This document shows positions 34,701 to 42,860 of a stretch of DNA of 64,000 nt, piece by piece; within the stretch, counting starts at the first letter, position 1; the number at the start of each line of letters is the position of its first letter. Source of the stretch: Clavibacter sepedonicus. GTDB lineage: Bacteria; Actinomycetota; Actinomycetes; Actinomycetales; Microbacteriaceae. The notes under the pieces are model-generated. The model saw only the letters and a list, made by a program, of their open reading frames with translations, did not search any database and was not told the origin of the DNA. The stretch is from NCBI RefSeq assembly GCF_000069225.1, contig NC_010408.1, positions 1-64,000 of the forward strand. The letters run 5' to 3'. The translations under genes and the position numbers were made by a program.

Positions 34701-36412
34701 CAGGCCACCTCCAAGCTGTCCATGCTGATCGGGCCGACGTCGACGCCGAGGGACTCGGCGACGGCCGCGATGAGGTCCCGTGCGGCCGGTGGAGTGACGG
34801 CGTTCCCGGCGAGGCGGACCTGCTCGCGCTTGGTGCCGAGGAGGAGGTACTCGGCAGTGAACGCCATGCCGCGCTTGATCTCCTCGGGGGTGAGCATGCG
34901 GAACTCGCAGTCGTCAACGTCGACCGAGATCCGCGCGCCCGGCTGCAGGAGCGACTGGGTGCCGCTGGCGGTCTGCGTGCGCATCGGCTCGTGGACCGGG
35001 GTGGACATCTGGCTGCTGTCTCCGCGGGCGGTGTTGTTCCGCATCACGAGCGCGTGGTGGTTCCCGCCGGCGGCGACGGTGTCGATGGGCTGCTGGGCCG
35101 GCTTGGTGACGCCGTGGTTCCGCAGCGGGACGACGAGTGCCTGGGAGACGGTGCCGGCGACGACGGTCTTCAACGCCTCAGCGGTCGACGCCGCGGTGCC
35201 GTGGGTGCGCAGCGGGACGACGAGGCCGGTCTCGTTGCGGGTGGACTGCGTGCGCAGCGGCCCGGACACCGGCGCCGCGTGCTTCCCGTCCCGGCCCTCG
35301 ACCGGGACCAGGAGCGACGCGTTCACCGTGGAGGCGACCAGGGTGGGCAGCGGGTCCTCGACGGGCCGTGAGCGGCGCTCGTCGGCGCCGTAGAGGTGGT
35401 TCACGACGAGCGCCTTGGACGCGGTGGTGTGCAGGGTCTTGAGGACGTCGGTGCTCGGCCAGGCGCGCACGTACCCGTCGGGGTTGCTGTGCTGGCGGTG
35501 CTTGGGGTCGGTGGAGTCGTAGGCGTTGCCGGCAGCCTCGACCACGACGGGCGCCCAGTGCTTCTCGATGCCGCGGCGGATCCGCTCGCGCGTCTTCGGC
35601 GCGAGCGGGCGGAGGCGATCGCCGATGCGCTGGCCAGGGATGGACCAGTCGATGATTGAGGACGCCGGCAGCCACCCCGGCTCGAGCACACGACCGCGGC
35701 AGGAGACCTTGGGGCACTGGTAGACGTACTGCGCCCGGTAGCGGCCCCACCGCTCGCGCTTCTTGAAGACCTGCTCGGCGCGGACGATGCCGTGCTCAGG
35801 GCAGAACGCCCGCGGCCGCGTCCACTTCGCCAGATCGGGACGCCGGTTCCCGCGGCGCCAGAACACGACGTACATCCGGTCCCGTGACTGTGGCGCCGGC
35901 GCACCGAGCGCTTGGGCGTGCATCGAGTTGAGCCACACGGTCTCGTGGTCGTAGCCGAGGAGCTCCATCGACATCAGCCAGGCCGGGAACTGAATCCACT
36001 TCGCCGCGTCGACGACGTTCTCCACGATCACCGCCTCGTACCGGTGGTACTCGGCGAACCGCGGGATGTCCCACATGGTGGCCCGGGACCGCTCGGCTGC
36101 CTCGGATGGCAGCGGGCGGTCGTCGTAGAGGTCGAACTCCCCCTGCGTGCTCCCCCGCTTGATGCCCGCGGCCTGCGAGTGCGAGGTGCACTCGGGGGAT
36201 CCCCACAGGATCTTCGTGCGCGGGTAGCGGCGCGGGTCGACCTGGGACAGGTCCGCGATGTCGTGGTCGGTGTCGGGGTGGTTCGTGTTGTGGGTCTCGA
36301 TCGCGAGCTTCCAGTGGTTCGCCGCCATCCGCACACGCACACCCGGGACCTGCAGGGCGCCAGACGAGGATCCGCCGGCACCGCAGAACAGGTCCGTCAG
36401 CGTCAGGTCCAC
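34700..36412 (-). CDS. DNA cytosine-5 methyltransferase
   Basis: A 570-residue C5-methyltransferase. Motif I DLFCGAGGSSSG (7-18), motif IV GSPECTSHS with catalytic Cys75, motif VI ENV (131-133), motif VIII QSRDR (175-179) and motif X-like LAGNAVTPPAARDLI near the C-terminus. The target-recognition part (about 335-475) is an internal repeat of VVPLRxHG and TVxAGxxQALV units. GTG 36412 is the start. No restriction enzyme gene is adjacent, so it is more likely an orphan protecting the plasmid from host restriction than part of a classical system. Confidence 0.9.
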   Translation of the reverse strand: MDLTLTDLFCGAGGSSSGALQVPGVRVRMAANHWKLAIETHNTNHPDTDHDIADLSQVDPRRYPRTKILWGSPECTSHSQAAGIKRGSTQGEFDLYDDRPLPSEAAERSRATMWDIPRFAEYHRYEAVIVENVVDAAKWIQFPAWLMSMELLGYDHETVWLNSMHAQALGAPAPQSRDRMYVVFWRRGNRRPDLAKWTRPRAFCPEHGIVRAEQVFKKRERWGRYRAQYVYQCPKVSCRGRVLEPGWLPASSIIDWSIPGQRIGDRLRPLAPKTRERIRRGIEKHWAPVVVEAAGNAYDSTDPKHRQHSNPDGYVRAWPSTDVLKTLHTTASKALVVNHLYGADERRSRPVEDPLPTLVASTVNASLLVPVEGRDGKHAAPVSGPLRTQSTRNETGLVVPLRTHGTAASTAEALKTVVAGTVSQALVVPLRNHGVTKPAQQPIDTVAAGGNHHALVMRNNTARGDSSQMSTPVHEPMRTQTASGTQSLLQPGARISVDVDDCEFRMLTPEEIKRGMAFTAEYLLLGTKREQVRLAGNAVTPPAARDLIAAVAESLGVDVGPISMDSLEVA

Positions 36413-36732
36413 GACGAGTCCTGTCCCGCATCAGGTTCGTCGTCGACGAGCGCCTGGCCCAGACGACGCATCTCAGCGTCCTCGAGGATGAGGCGGATGG
36501 TGCCGAGCGCGGACGCGTTCGCGCCGGCGTCGAGGTTCGCGCCATCGACCGCGGTCCGGATCTCGGAGAGCGCCCGCCGCGTCATGCCCGCTTCCCTCTC
36601 GGCGCGCACCGTCCGTCGGTACGCGCGCTCCGCGGCCGCGCTGCAGTCGTGCCCCTCGAGGAGGTCCGCTGCGGCCCGCTCCCATGCCTCGAGGCGGCTC
36701 TCCGCCTCGCCGTCGCTGGCGGGCTGGCTCAC
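36403..36732 (-). CDS. Unknown helical protein
   Basis: A 109-residue, mostly helical, charged protein (ESRLEAWERAAADLLEGHDC, ALGTIRLILEDAEMRRLGQA). It overlaps the methyltransferase start by 10 bp and the upstream stop by 4 bp, so it is coupled to both. Function unknown. Confidence 0.6.
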   Translation of the reverse strand: MSQPASDGEAESRLEAWERAAADLLEGHDCSAAAERAYRRTVRAEREAGMTRRALSEIRTAVDGANLDAGANASALGTIRLILEDAEMRRLGQALVDDEPDAGQDSSWT

Positions 36733-37757
36733 TGGTCCTGCTCCGAGTCGACCGGCCGGTCGAACCCGAAGAGCTTCGGGTCAGCGCCCGGATTGAGGAC
36801 CTCGCCCCACATCATCTGAGATCCCTCCTCGTCCTTCTGCCCCAGGACGAGCAGATGCGAGGGAGAGCCCTTGGGTAGCTCCTTGAGGTCGGGACGCATG
36901 CTCACCACGGAGCGGACACACTCGAGGGCCCAGCCTCCCCGGAGGCTCTCCTGGAGCGTCGCGTCCGCGGCGTCGACCCCGAACAGCTGCGCCGGCGCCG
37001 GCGCCCCCGCTCCCCTCGACACGAGAGCCCGGTCGGGCGCGCTGACACTCCTCTCGGCGAAGCGGGCATCGCCCCACAGCATCAGGGATCCCTGCTCGGT
37101 CGGGTCGCCCAGGACGATCAGATGCGCGAGGTTGTCGCGCATGCCACCGGTGACCAGCTCCGCGTCCGGCCGCGGTGCCCTGATGAGGACGTGGATGCCC
37201 GCGGAGCGCCCGAGCGAGATCAGCTCGTGGAGCTGCTCGAGCGACGTGGCGCCGGCGTCGCGCTTGATCCACGGGAAGTCGTTGACGATGACCACGAGCG
37301 GTCGAAGCGCATCAGCGCCGTCCGCGTCGCCCTTGACCTGTCCGAAGCGGCCGTAGAGCGTGTCGGTCAGCTTGTCGAGCATTGCGGAGATCTCCTCCGG
37401 GGAGGACGCGATCTTGCACTCGGGGATGCCACGATACGGCGCGAACTCAACGCCCTTCGGGTCGATGAGGAAGATGTCGAGGCTGTGCACGACCGCGCCC
37501 ACGATCAGGGAACCGACGAGGGATCCACCCCCCAGTCCGGTCGGGGTGATGGCGAGCACATGAGCGGCGGTCGAGGTTCGGCCGAGTTCCCACCCGATGG
37601 CGTTGCCGCTGGCGTCGACGCCGTAGTACAGGCACGGAGATGCCGGGTCTCCGAACTTGTCCCCGTAGAGACTGATTCCCGGGTGCTCGATGACCGTCGG
37701 CAGGATGTCGTTGCCGGTGCAGGGCTGCTTCTTCGAGTTCTTGCTGAACCAGTTCAT
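36729..37757 (-). CDS. FtsK/SpoIIIE-like protein with a degenerate Walker A
   Basis: A 342-residue protein. FtsK signatures appear in order: HVLAITPTGLGGGSLVGSLI at the Walker A position, FLIDPKGVEFAPYRGIP, LRPLVVIVNDFPW at Walker B, then RSAGIHVLIRAPRPDAELVTG matching the FtsK RAAGIHLILATQRP block. The P-loop lysine is absent (GLGGGS instead of GxxGxGKS), so ATP hydrolysis is doubtful. TraB/FtsK-type proteins move double-stranded plasmid DNA in actinobacteria; this one may be a partner or regulator of an active ATPase. No membrane segment is seen. Confidence 0.7.
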   Translation of the reverse strand: MNWFSKNSKKQPCTGNDILPTVIEHPGISLYGDKFGDPASPCLYYGVDASGNAIGWELGRTSTAAHVLAITPTGLGGGSLVGSLIVGAVVHSLDIFLIDPKGVEFAPYRGIPECKIASSPEEISAMLDKLTDTLYGRFGQVKGDADGADALRPLVVIVNDFPWIKRDAGATSLEQLHELISLGRSAGIHVLIRAPRPDAELVTGGMRDNLAHLIVLGDPTEQGSLMLWGDARFAERSVSAPDRALVSRGAGAPAPAQLFGVDAADATLQESLRGGWALECVRSVVSMRPDLKELPKGSPSHLLVLGQKDEEGSQMMWGEVLNPGADPKLFGFDRPVDSEQDQ

Positions 37758-37795
37758 GGTGTGTCCCTTCGTTGAAGTGATGTGGAGCTAGGTGG

Positions 37796-38353
37796 CTAGA
37801 GGCCGTCGAGCGTGATGGCGCCTGTATCGAATGCAGATACCTCCGCGGCCAGGAGATTGGCTTGGTACAGGTAGATAGCGGGGCCGTCAGCCCGGGTGGC
37901 GAGAATGTGGATTCCGACTCCGGCGCCCTGGCGGACGATCTCGCCGATGAGGCCCAACACGTGTGCCTTGCAGGTATCGGAATGCATGTCCCGAACCCAG
38001 CTCATGTCGATGACCACGTACCAGGGGCGCAGCGGACCCAGCGCGGAACCCGCCCATTCCTCAATGCGGAGCCGAACGGCGTGCCGGCGGCTCAGCTCGT
38101 CGCGGACGGCTTCGAGGGCGGCCGGCCAGAGTCGCTCATCGGCGATGGTGCTGATGCCGCGACCCTCGACCGGGGCGAACGGGGCCAGGAACGTGAACTC
38201 ACCCTCGGCCGCCCGCCGCTCACACCAGGCGCCGAGGGCCTCCCGCGTCGCGCTGTCGCCGTACGCCCCCTGCAGGACGCGGGCATGACCATCGCGCTCC
38301 GGCTCGAACTCGCTCAGCGGCCTCACGGCCGGCTCCAGCATCCGGGCCCTCAT
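37796..38353 (-). CDS. Short FtsK-like domain protein
   Basis: A 185-residue protein. Its C-terminal half (RPWYVVIDMSWVRD, then VRQGAGVGIHILATRADGPA) matches the Walker B and the GIHxxLATQR block of FtsK-type ATPases, but no Walker A is present. It lies directly upstream of the degenerate FtsK-like gene at 37757, and the two may form a non-catalytic pair or a split ATPase. Confidence 0.55.
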   Translation of the reverse strand: MRARMLEPAVRPLSEFEPERDGHARVLQGAYGDSATREALGAWCERRAAEGEFTFLAPFAPVEGRGISTIADERLWPAALEAVRDELSRRHAVRLRIEEWAGSALGPLRPWYVVIDMSWVRDMHSDTCKAHVLGLIGEIVRQGAGVGIHILATRADGPAIYLYQANLLAAEVSAFDTGAITLDGL

Positions 38354-38763
38354 CTCGCGCCCGCCCAGATTTCGTCCACGGGCGTCCTCGCGATCTCGAG
38401 GAGCACGTCGGCGTGGCACGGCTGGTCGGCGCGGCACCAGCACGCGAGATCTCGGCCGACGAGACGCTCACGGACCTGCAGCTGCACGTGGAGCCGTCGA
38501 CTGACCCACCGGCGGTAGAACTCGACCGCGGTCGCAGCGTCCGGGACCGGCACCATGGAGTCGTCGTCCGTGGCCTCGATCAGACCGACCCGCACGGTGT
38601 CGCCGATACGGAAGCCGTTGCCCCACTGCGACGGACGAGCCACCGACACGGCGCCCTCGGGCAGTCGCGCACCGCGTCGACGTGAGAGCTGCAGCCGGCG
38701 CGGCCCTACCGGAACCGAGGCGACCGCCGCACCCGAGTCCGCGCCGTCGATCTGGCCGCTCAT
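38350..38763 (-). CDS. DUF4326-like protein
   Basis: A 137-residue protein from ATG 38763. The segment VARPSQWGNGFRIGD and the C-terminal GRDLACWCRADQPCHADVLLE match the DUF4326 pattern (WGNPF ... DLACWCxxxxCHxD), a small fold with conserved Cys/His found on phages and mobile elements. Function is unknown. The start overlaps the upstream stop by 4 bp. Confidence 0.7.
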   Translation of the reverse strand: MSGQIDGADSGAAVASVPVGPRRLQLSRRRGARLPEGAVSVARPSQWGNGFRIGDTVRVGLIEATDDDSMVPVPDAATAVEFYRRWVSRRLHVQLQVRERLVGRDLACWCRADQPCHADVLLEIARTPVDEIWAGAR

Positions 38764-39188
38764 GGGAGGCACACCTCCCAGACCTCCCGGGGGAACGCGA
38801 CGACGGCCCCGTTGATCTGGAGCTTCCACGCGTCCGAGGTGCATCCGGCGAAGCGCCCGGTCACGAGCTCGTCCACCGGCCCCACCTTCGTGAACGTCCA
38901 CCGCACGAGCTCGACATCGTCGTCGTGCGTCCGCAGGAACGCGTAGTCGTCCGGCAGACGCCCCTGGATGCGTGGTAGCCCACCCGGACGCCGCCCCCTG
39001 CGCTTCGCGCCCGCCCGCGCCCCGGGCGGGAGCTTCCGCTCCTTCTCGCGCTTGTCCTGCGCGTAGCAGGTCCTACAGAGCCCGAACGCGTTGTGCTCCA
39101 CCGTCCCCGGGAACCGCTCCACGGACGCGCCCTGCGGACGCATCGACCGGCGGCAGCGCCCGCACGACCGACCTTCCTGCGCGCTCAT
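38760..39188 (-). CDS. Zinc-ribbon-type protein
   Basis: A 142-residue protein with CGRCRR (9-14) and CRTCY (38-42), a CxxC...CxxC zinc ribbon. A basic stretch (RKLPPGARAGAKRRGRRPGG) follows and could bind nucleic acid. The C-terminus is a compact domain of unknown type. It overlaps both neighbours by 4 bp. Confidence 0.6.
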   Translation of the reverse strand: MSAQEGRSCGRCRRSMRPQGASVERFPGTVEHNAFGLCRTCYAQDKREKERKLPPGARAGAKRRGRRPGGLPRIQGRLPDDYAFLRTHDDDVELVRWTFTKVGPVDELVTGRFAGCTSDAWKLQINGAVVAFPREVWEVCLP

Positions 39189-40003
39189 GACCCGACCGGC
39201 TCTCGGCGGTCGCCGACCTCGTGGGCAATGGGGAGGGTCTGTGCGTGGAGGTTCTGCTCGCAGAGGGTGACGGTGAAGGGCTCGGAGGCGAGGACCGTGC
39301 GATGCGCGGGTGAGCCGGTGTCGGCGGTTGCGCGCTGGTCCTCGAGGGCGAGCAGCGTGTCAAGGTGGTGGGCGCACGCTTCGTTCGCCTGCCTCCGCTC
39401 ATCCGAGGTTGGCGCGCATGCGACGCGGGCCCAGCGGGCGCGAGCGGCGTCCGCGTGCATCTGCTCGAGGTCGACGGCCGCTCGGCTCGAGACCGTGCCG
39501 GTGTCGTCCGCGACCGGCGCGACCGGCTCCAGATGGACGGCCGTCTGTACGCGGGTGAACTGGACCTCGTCCTTGTCCGTGCCCCAGTGCGTCGTCCACT
39601 CGCCCCCGTGCAGCGTCTGGGCGGCGAGGAGCTTCTGCACTCGAATCTCAGTCGCCTTCCGCCAGAACCCGCTCCACATCTGCGGCACAGGACCTCGGAA
39701 TCTCACGGTCACCGCGAGGACCTGGTTCTCGTCGTGGCTGACAGCGACGAGGAAGGACGGGCCGGGAAGGCGCTCGAACGCCTTCCGTACGACGGAGTCC
39801 GCGCGGTGGCTGGCAGCGTCGACGTCGGTCAGATCGACGCCAAAGTAGTCGTCGCGCCCGTTGAAGGGTGACCAGCGTGCGTGCTCAGTCATGAGGTCGT
39901 ACGCGATGGCCACGACGACCACGCCCAAGATGAGGACGGCGCCGGGGATCAGGACATCCCCGGGGACGAGGGCGGTTCCCTGGGTGAGGGGCAAGAGGTT
40001 CAC
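39185..40003 (-). CDS. Membrane-anchored protein of unknown function
   Basis: A 272-residue protein with one hydrophobic segment (VLIPGAVLILGVVVVAIAYD) near the N-terminus. The GTG at 40003 is preferred because AGAAAGG lies 7 bases upstream; an ATG at 40030 is in frame. The cytoplasmic part includes FLVAVSHDENQVLAVTVRFR. No family recognised. Overlaps the 38760 gene by 4 bp. Confidence 0.6.
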   Translation of the reverse strand: MNLLPLTQGTALVPGDVLIPGAVLILGVVVVAIAYDLMTEHARWSPFNGRDDYFGVDLTDVDAASHRADSVVRKAFERLPGPSFLVAVSHDENQVLAVTVRFRGPVPQMWSGFWRKATEIRVQKLLAAQTLHGGEWTTHWGTDKDEVQFTRVQTAVHLEPVAPVADDTGTVSSRAAVDLEQMHADAARARWARVACAPTSDERRQANEACAHHLDTLLALEDQRATADTGSPAHRTVLASEPFTVTLCEQNLHAQTLPIAHEVGDRREPVGS

Positions 40004-40067
40004 GGTGGGGCCTTTCTGGATGCCCGTCATGCGGGCGGGACGGAGTGAGTGGTGGGCCCGTGACGGG

Positions 40068-40436
40068 TCAGGAGCCGGTGAGTCCGAGTTCGCGTGCGCG
40101 CTTGGAGCGCGGGTTCGGGCGGAGGCGCTGGATGGTGCGGCTGACGACCCGCTCGGGCAGGTCGAGCTGGTGGGCGATCTCGTCGGCGTGGATGCCGGCG
40201 AGTGCGAGGTCGTTGATCCTGATCAGCTGCTCGTCGCTGACCTCGCATGCGCGGGGCGTCTTGCCGCAGGTGACGTTGATGGCGTGCTGGACGAGCTGGG
40301 CGACGAGTTCGCGAGCCTCGATGTGGCGGTGCTCGGCGATCTTGACGAGGGCGGCGTAGGCGGGGAGGGGGAGGTGGATGGTCAGCGGGAGGGTGTCGGT
40401 CGCCAGAGCTGGCGCCGGGGTGTGGGTGGTGGTCAC
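40068..40436 (-). CDS. DNA-binding HTH protein
   Basis: A 122-residue protein. The C-terminal part (LIRINDLALAGIHADEIAHQ followed by LDLPERVVSRTIQRL) is a clear helix-turn-helix. The N-terminus contains a short helical segment (AALVKIAEHRHIEARELVAQ) similar to ribbon-helix-helix regulators. Probably a plasmid transcription regulator. Confidence 0.6.
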   Translation of the reverse strand: MTTTHTPAPALATDTLPLTIHLPLPAYAALVKIAEHRHIEARELVAQLVQHAINVTCGKTPRACEVSDEQLIRINDLALAGIHADEIAHQLDLPERVVSRTIQRLRPNPRSKRARELGLTGS

Positions 40437-40487
40437 GGTGGCTTCCTGTGGGGCTCGGGCGCTCGAGGCGCGTGATGGGTGAGGGGG

Positions 40488-40940
40488 TCAGCTGGCGACA
40501 AGATCGCGGTCCGGGGACCATCGGTGGGCTCGTCCGTGGTCGAGGTACTCGCGGTTGAGGTCCGCGGCGTTGTCGGCGCGCCAGTGGGTGACGCCGGCGG
40601 TAGAGATGGCGGGGATGCGGAGATGGTTCCGTCGGCGCCAGATGGTGACGTCGCCGACGCCGAGGAGCTCGGCGATCTCCTTGTCGGAGCGCCGGAGGGC
40701 GTTGAGCCGGCGGATCTCCGCATCGAGGGTGGAGGCGACCTCCGCCGGGAGGCGTCCTCGCCGCTGGGAGAGGACGCGGTGGCCGGTGTAGATGCCCTGC
40801 GGTCGCGGCTGGGTGGCGGTGGGAGGGGGCGAGGCGGTGGTCATGGCGTCGAGGTCGGCGAGCACGTCGACGCAGTCGGGGCAGATGGGGCCGGCGGTGT
40901 GGAACTCGATTCCGCAGCGGCTGCAGCTGATCGTGAGCAC
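40488..40940 (-). CDS. Zinc-ribbon plus helix-turn-helix protein
   Basis: A 150-residue protein starting with GTG 40940, chosen for AAGGAGG five bases upstream. The N-terminal ribbon has CSRCGIEF and CPDCVD; the HTH is EIRRLNALRRSDKEIAELLG followed by VGDVTIWRRRNHL. A regulator or replication accessory protein is likely. An in-frame ATG at 40973 lacks such a site. Confidence 0.6.
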   Translation of the reverse strand: MLTISCSRCGIEFHTAGPICPDCVDVLADLDAMTTASPPPTATQPRPQGIYTGHRVLSQRRGRLPAEVASTLDAEIRRLNALRRSDKEIAELLGVGDVTIWRRRNHLRIPAISTAGVTHWRADNAADLNREYLDHGRAHRWSPDRDLVAS

Positions 40941-40987
40941 GGGGTCCTCCTTGCAGGGGTCTGGGCGCGGCATAGCGCTGGTCGGCG

Positions 40988-41869
40988 CTATGAAGCCGGG
41001 GTCGTGGGTGTTGCGGGGCGGGGCGGGGTGCAGGCGTCGAGGACGTGGCGGATGGCGCTGCGGTCGTCGTCGTCGAGGGTGAGGTGGTACTGGCTGACGG
41101 TGTTGGTGAAGCGGGTGACGTACAGGCAGGCGGCGTGACTCTCAGCCGGTGGCAGCCAGCTGGCGGGACCGTCTTGGTCGGACTTGCCGGCGAGGCTGGA
41201 TGCCTGGGTGGTCTGGAGGTTGGCGAAGTCGGTGGCGAACTTCTCGCGCTGCTCGGCGCTCCAGGTGTTCGCCCCGTGCTGCCAGGCCCAGCGGAGGGGG
41301 ACGACCTCGTCGATCGCGGCGGGCGAAGTGCCTGTGGCGAGCTCCTCGGCGCGGTAGTAGCTGATGGGTCCGCTGTTGTCGGCGTAGCTGTCGTAGAACG
41401 TTCCGGTGGACACGACGCAGTTGTGCGTTCCGGGCGTGTAGCGGATGTCCGTGAGGTCGCGGGCGAGGACGTCGTTGCGCTGGTCGCAGCCGTTCTGGTC
41501 GGTGTCCGACCACCGGGGGCCGAACGCGTCCGGGGAGTACGCGTAGGAGGCTCCTGTGGCACCGGCGGGGATCGCGTCCAGGAGGGCCTTGACCGCGTCG
41601 GCGTTGATGGCTGGGTGGGGGGTGAGGGTGATCAGGCCGGCCGCCGCGAGGTCGTCCGTGACGGGGCCGAGCGACACGTACGCGCCGTTGCGGTTCCAGT
41701 CGAGCGACTCGAACGACACGTCGACCCGCTGATGGATCCATCGGTAGACGTCGACCGCCGGAGGAATGCCCGCCTGCACGGCCACGAAGAAGCCGACGGC
41801 CAGGACCGTGATCAGGAAGCCGACGCTCGCGAAGAGGGACTCGCCGGGCGCGGTCCGCTGGTCGCTCAT
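40988..41869 (-). CDS. DUF1524 protein with lost HNH residues
   Basis: A 293-residue protein with an N-terminal membrane anchor (LFASVGFLITVLAVGFFVAVQ). It is a paralogue of the nuclease at 19942-20715: both have DTDxNGCDQRNDVLARDL and a WAWQHGA block. Here the active-site IDH is IDE (AAIDEVVPLRWAWQHGA) and the LNNL asparagine is gone (ATDFANLQTT), although KSD is kept. It is probably not an active nuclease. It might bind the same substrate, protect the host, or be decaying. Confidence 0.75.
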   Translation of the reverse strand: MSDQRTAPGESLFASVGFLITVLAVGFFVAVQAGIPPAVDVYRWIHQRVDVSFESLDWNRNGAYVSLGPVTDDLAAAGLITLTPHPAINADAVKALLDAIPAGATGASYAYSPDAFGPRWSDTDQNGCDQRNDVLARDLTDIRYTPGTHNCVVSTGTFYDSYADNSGPISYYRAEELATGTSPAAIDEVVPLRWAWQHGANTWSAEQREKFATDFANLQTTQASSLAGKSDQDGPASWLPPAESHAACLYVTRFTNTVSQYHLTLDDDDRSAIRHVLDACTPPRPATPTTPAS

Positions 41870-42207
41870 CGTGCGCCCACCTGCGCCTGCTCGGCGGCCC
41901 ATCGGGCGACCTCCGCCCACTCGGGGCGCGGAACCTGGAGGTGCTGCTCGGAGTTGTGGATCCGTGCGGCGCGCTCAGTCGTGTCCATCCGACCTTCGGC
42001 GGTACCGGTCCACGCGCACGGCTGGCAGCGGGGCGTCCAGAGCCCGTCGTCGTAGTCCACGACGGCCTCGCCTCCCGCGCCGTCGGGCGAGCAGGTGAAC
42101 CGGGCCGCCCGGCAGTTCGGGCAGGCGAGCCCGCGCACGGTCTCGAGCACGTCGCCGTGCGCGAAGACGTGCCCGCATGCGCTGCACACGCACCTGGTCA
42201 TCAACAT
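41866..42207 (-). CDS. Zinc-ribbon protein
   Basis: A 113-residue protein from ATG 42207. It has CSACGHVF, CPNCRAARF and CQPCAW (three CxxC pairs), typical of small zinc-binding nucleic-acid or adapter proteins. Start supported by GAAGGG upstream. Overlaps the DUF1524 start by 4 bp. Function unknown. Confidence 0.65.
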   Translation of the reverse strand: MLMTRCVCSACGHVFAHGDVLETVRGLACPNCRAARFTCSPDGAGGEAVVDYDDGLWTPRCQPCAWTGTAEGRMDTTERAARIHNSEQHLQVPRPEWAEVARWAAEQAQVGAR

Positions 42208-42275
42208 CGGTCGTCCCTTCACCGCTCGCTACACCTACTGATAGTTACTCATACGACTTACACATATGGCAATAG

Positions 42276-42800
42276 TTACGCACAGCTCGGGTCGACTGCA
42301 GGAGCCCCCGGGCGTTCGTCGCGAAGCGGGGTGAGACCCAGGGCCTCGTCCAGGGAGGTGATCGGGGCGAGGTTTGACGGCCTCCCGAGGGTGACGTGCA
42401 GCGCACTGATCCGGGCCAGACGCTCGGACTCGGGACCTGGCGGGCAGCAGCCACCCGGCAACGACGAGAACGGCGGTGCCGCCCAGTAGGCCGCCCAGTT
42501 CTCGTCCGCGAACTCCGTCGGCGTAGGCAGGGGACGGTCGGGATCGAGGTTCGCGGGGATCTCGTCGATGAGCTCACAGAAGTCGACCGCGAACCGCTCC
42601 TGGGCTTCGGCGTCGAGCTTGCAGAGCTCGTTCAGCGTGTCGAGCCAGGCGACGGCGTCGAGGTACGCGACAGACGGGGCGGCGACCGGCGGCAGATCTG
42701 CGGTGATCTCCTCGGGCAGGGCCGGCGAGTACGGCCGGGTGCTCGCGACGCGCGACGGCCCGCTCTGGGGCACCTGGTGGAGCAGTTCACGGTGGTGCAT
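42276..42800 (-). CDS. Unknown protein, first gene of the long minus-strand operon
   Basis: A 174-residue acidic protein, MHHRELLHQVPQSGP at the N-terminus, then AWLDTLNELCKLDAEAQERF. No domain recognised. Its upstream region carries the CACCCCTYRTAGGT block of the shared promoter motif 37 bp before the start; the matching TTTGACCCACT block lies beyond the IS481-type element. Confidence 0.65.
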   Translation of the reverse strand: MHHRELLHQVPQSGPSRVASTRPYSPALPEEITADLPPVAAPSVAYLDAVAWLDTLNELCKLDAEAQERFAVDFCELIDEIPANLDPDRPLPTPTEFADENWAAYWAAPPFSSLPGGCCPPGPESERLARISALHVTLGRPSNLAPITSLDEALGLTPLRDERPGAPAVDPSCA

Positions 42801-42837
42801 GGCGACTCCCTCTCTCGGCGGCCCCGGTGGGGCCTCT

Positions 42838-42851
42838 ACCTACGAGGGGTG
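42838..42851 (-). promoter_or_regulatory. Shared promoter motif, block 2 (separated by IS)
   Basis: Minus strand CACCCCTCGTAGGT. It would pair with TTTGACCCACT (block 1) at 43941-43951. Removal of the IS and one 6-bp target copy leaves exactly 15 bp between blocks, as in the intact copies at 59.3 and 62.5 kb. Confidence 0.8.
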
Positions 42852-42860
42852 GGCGCTAGC

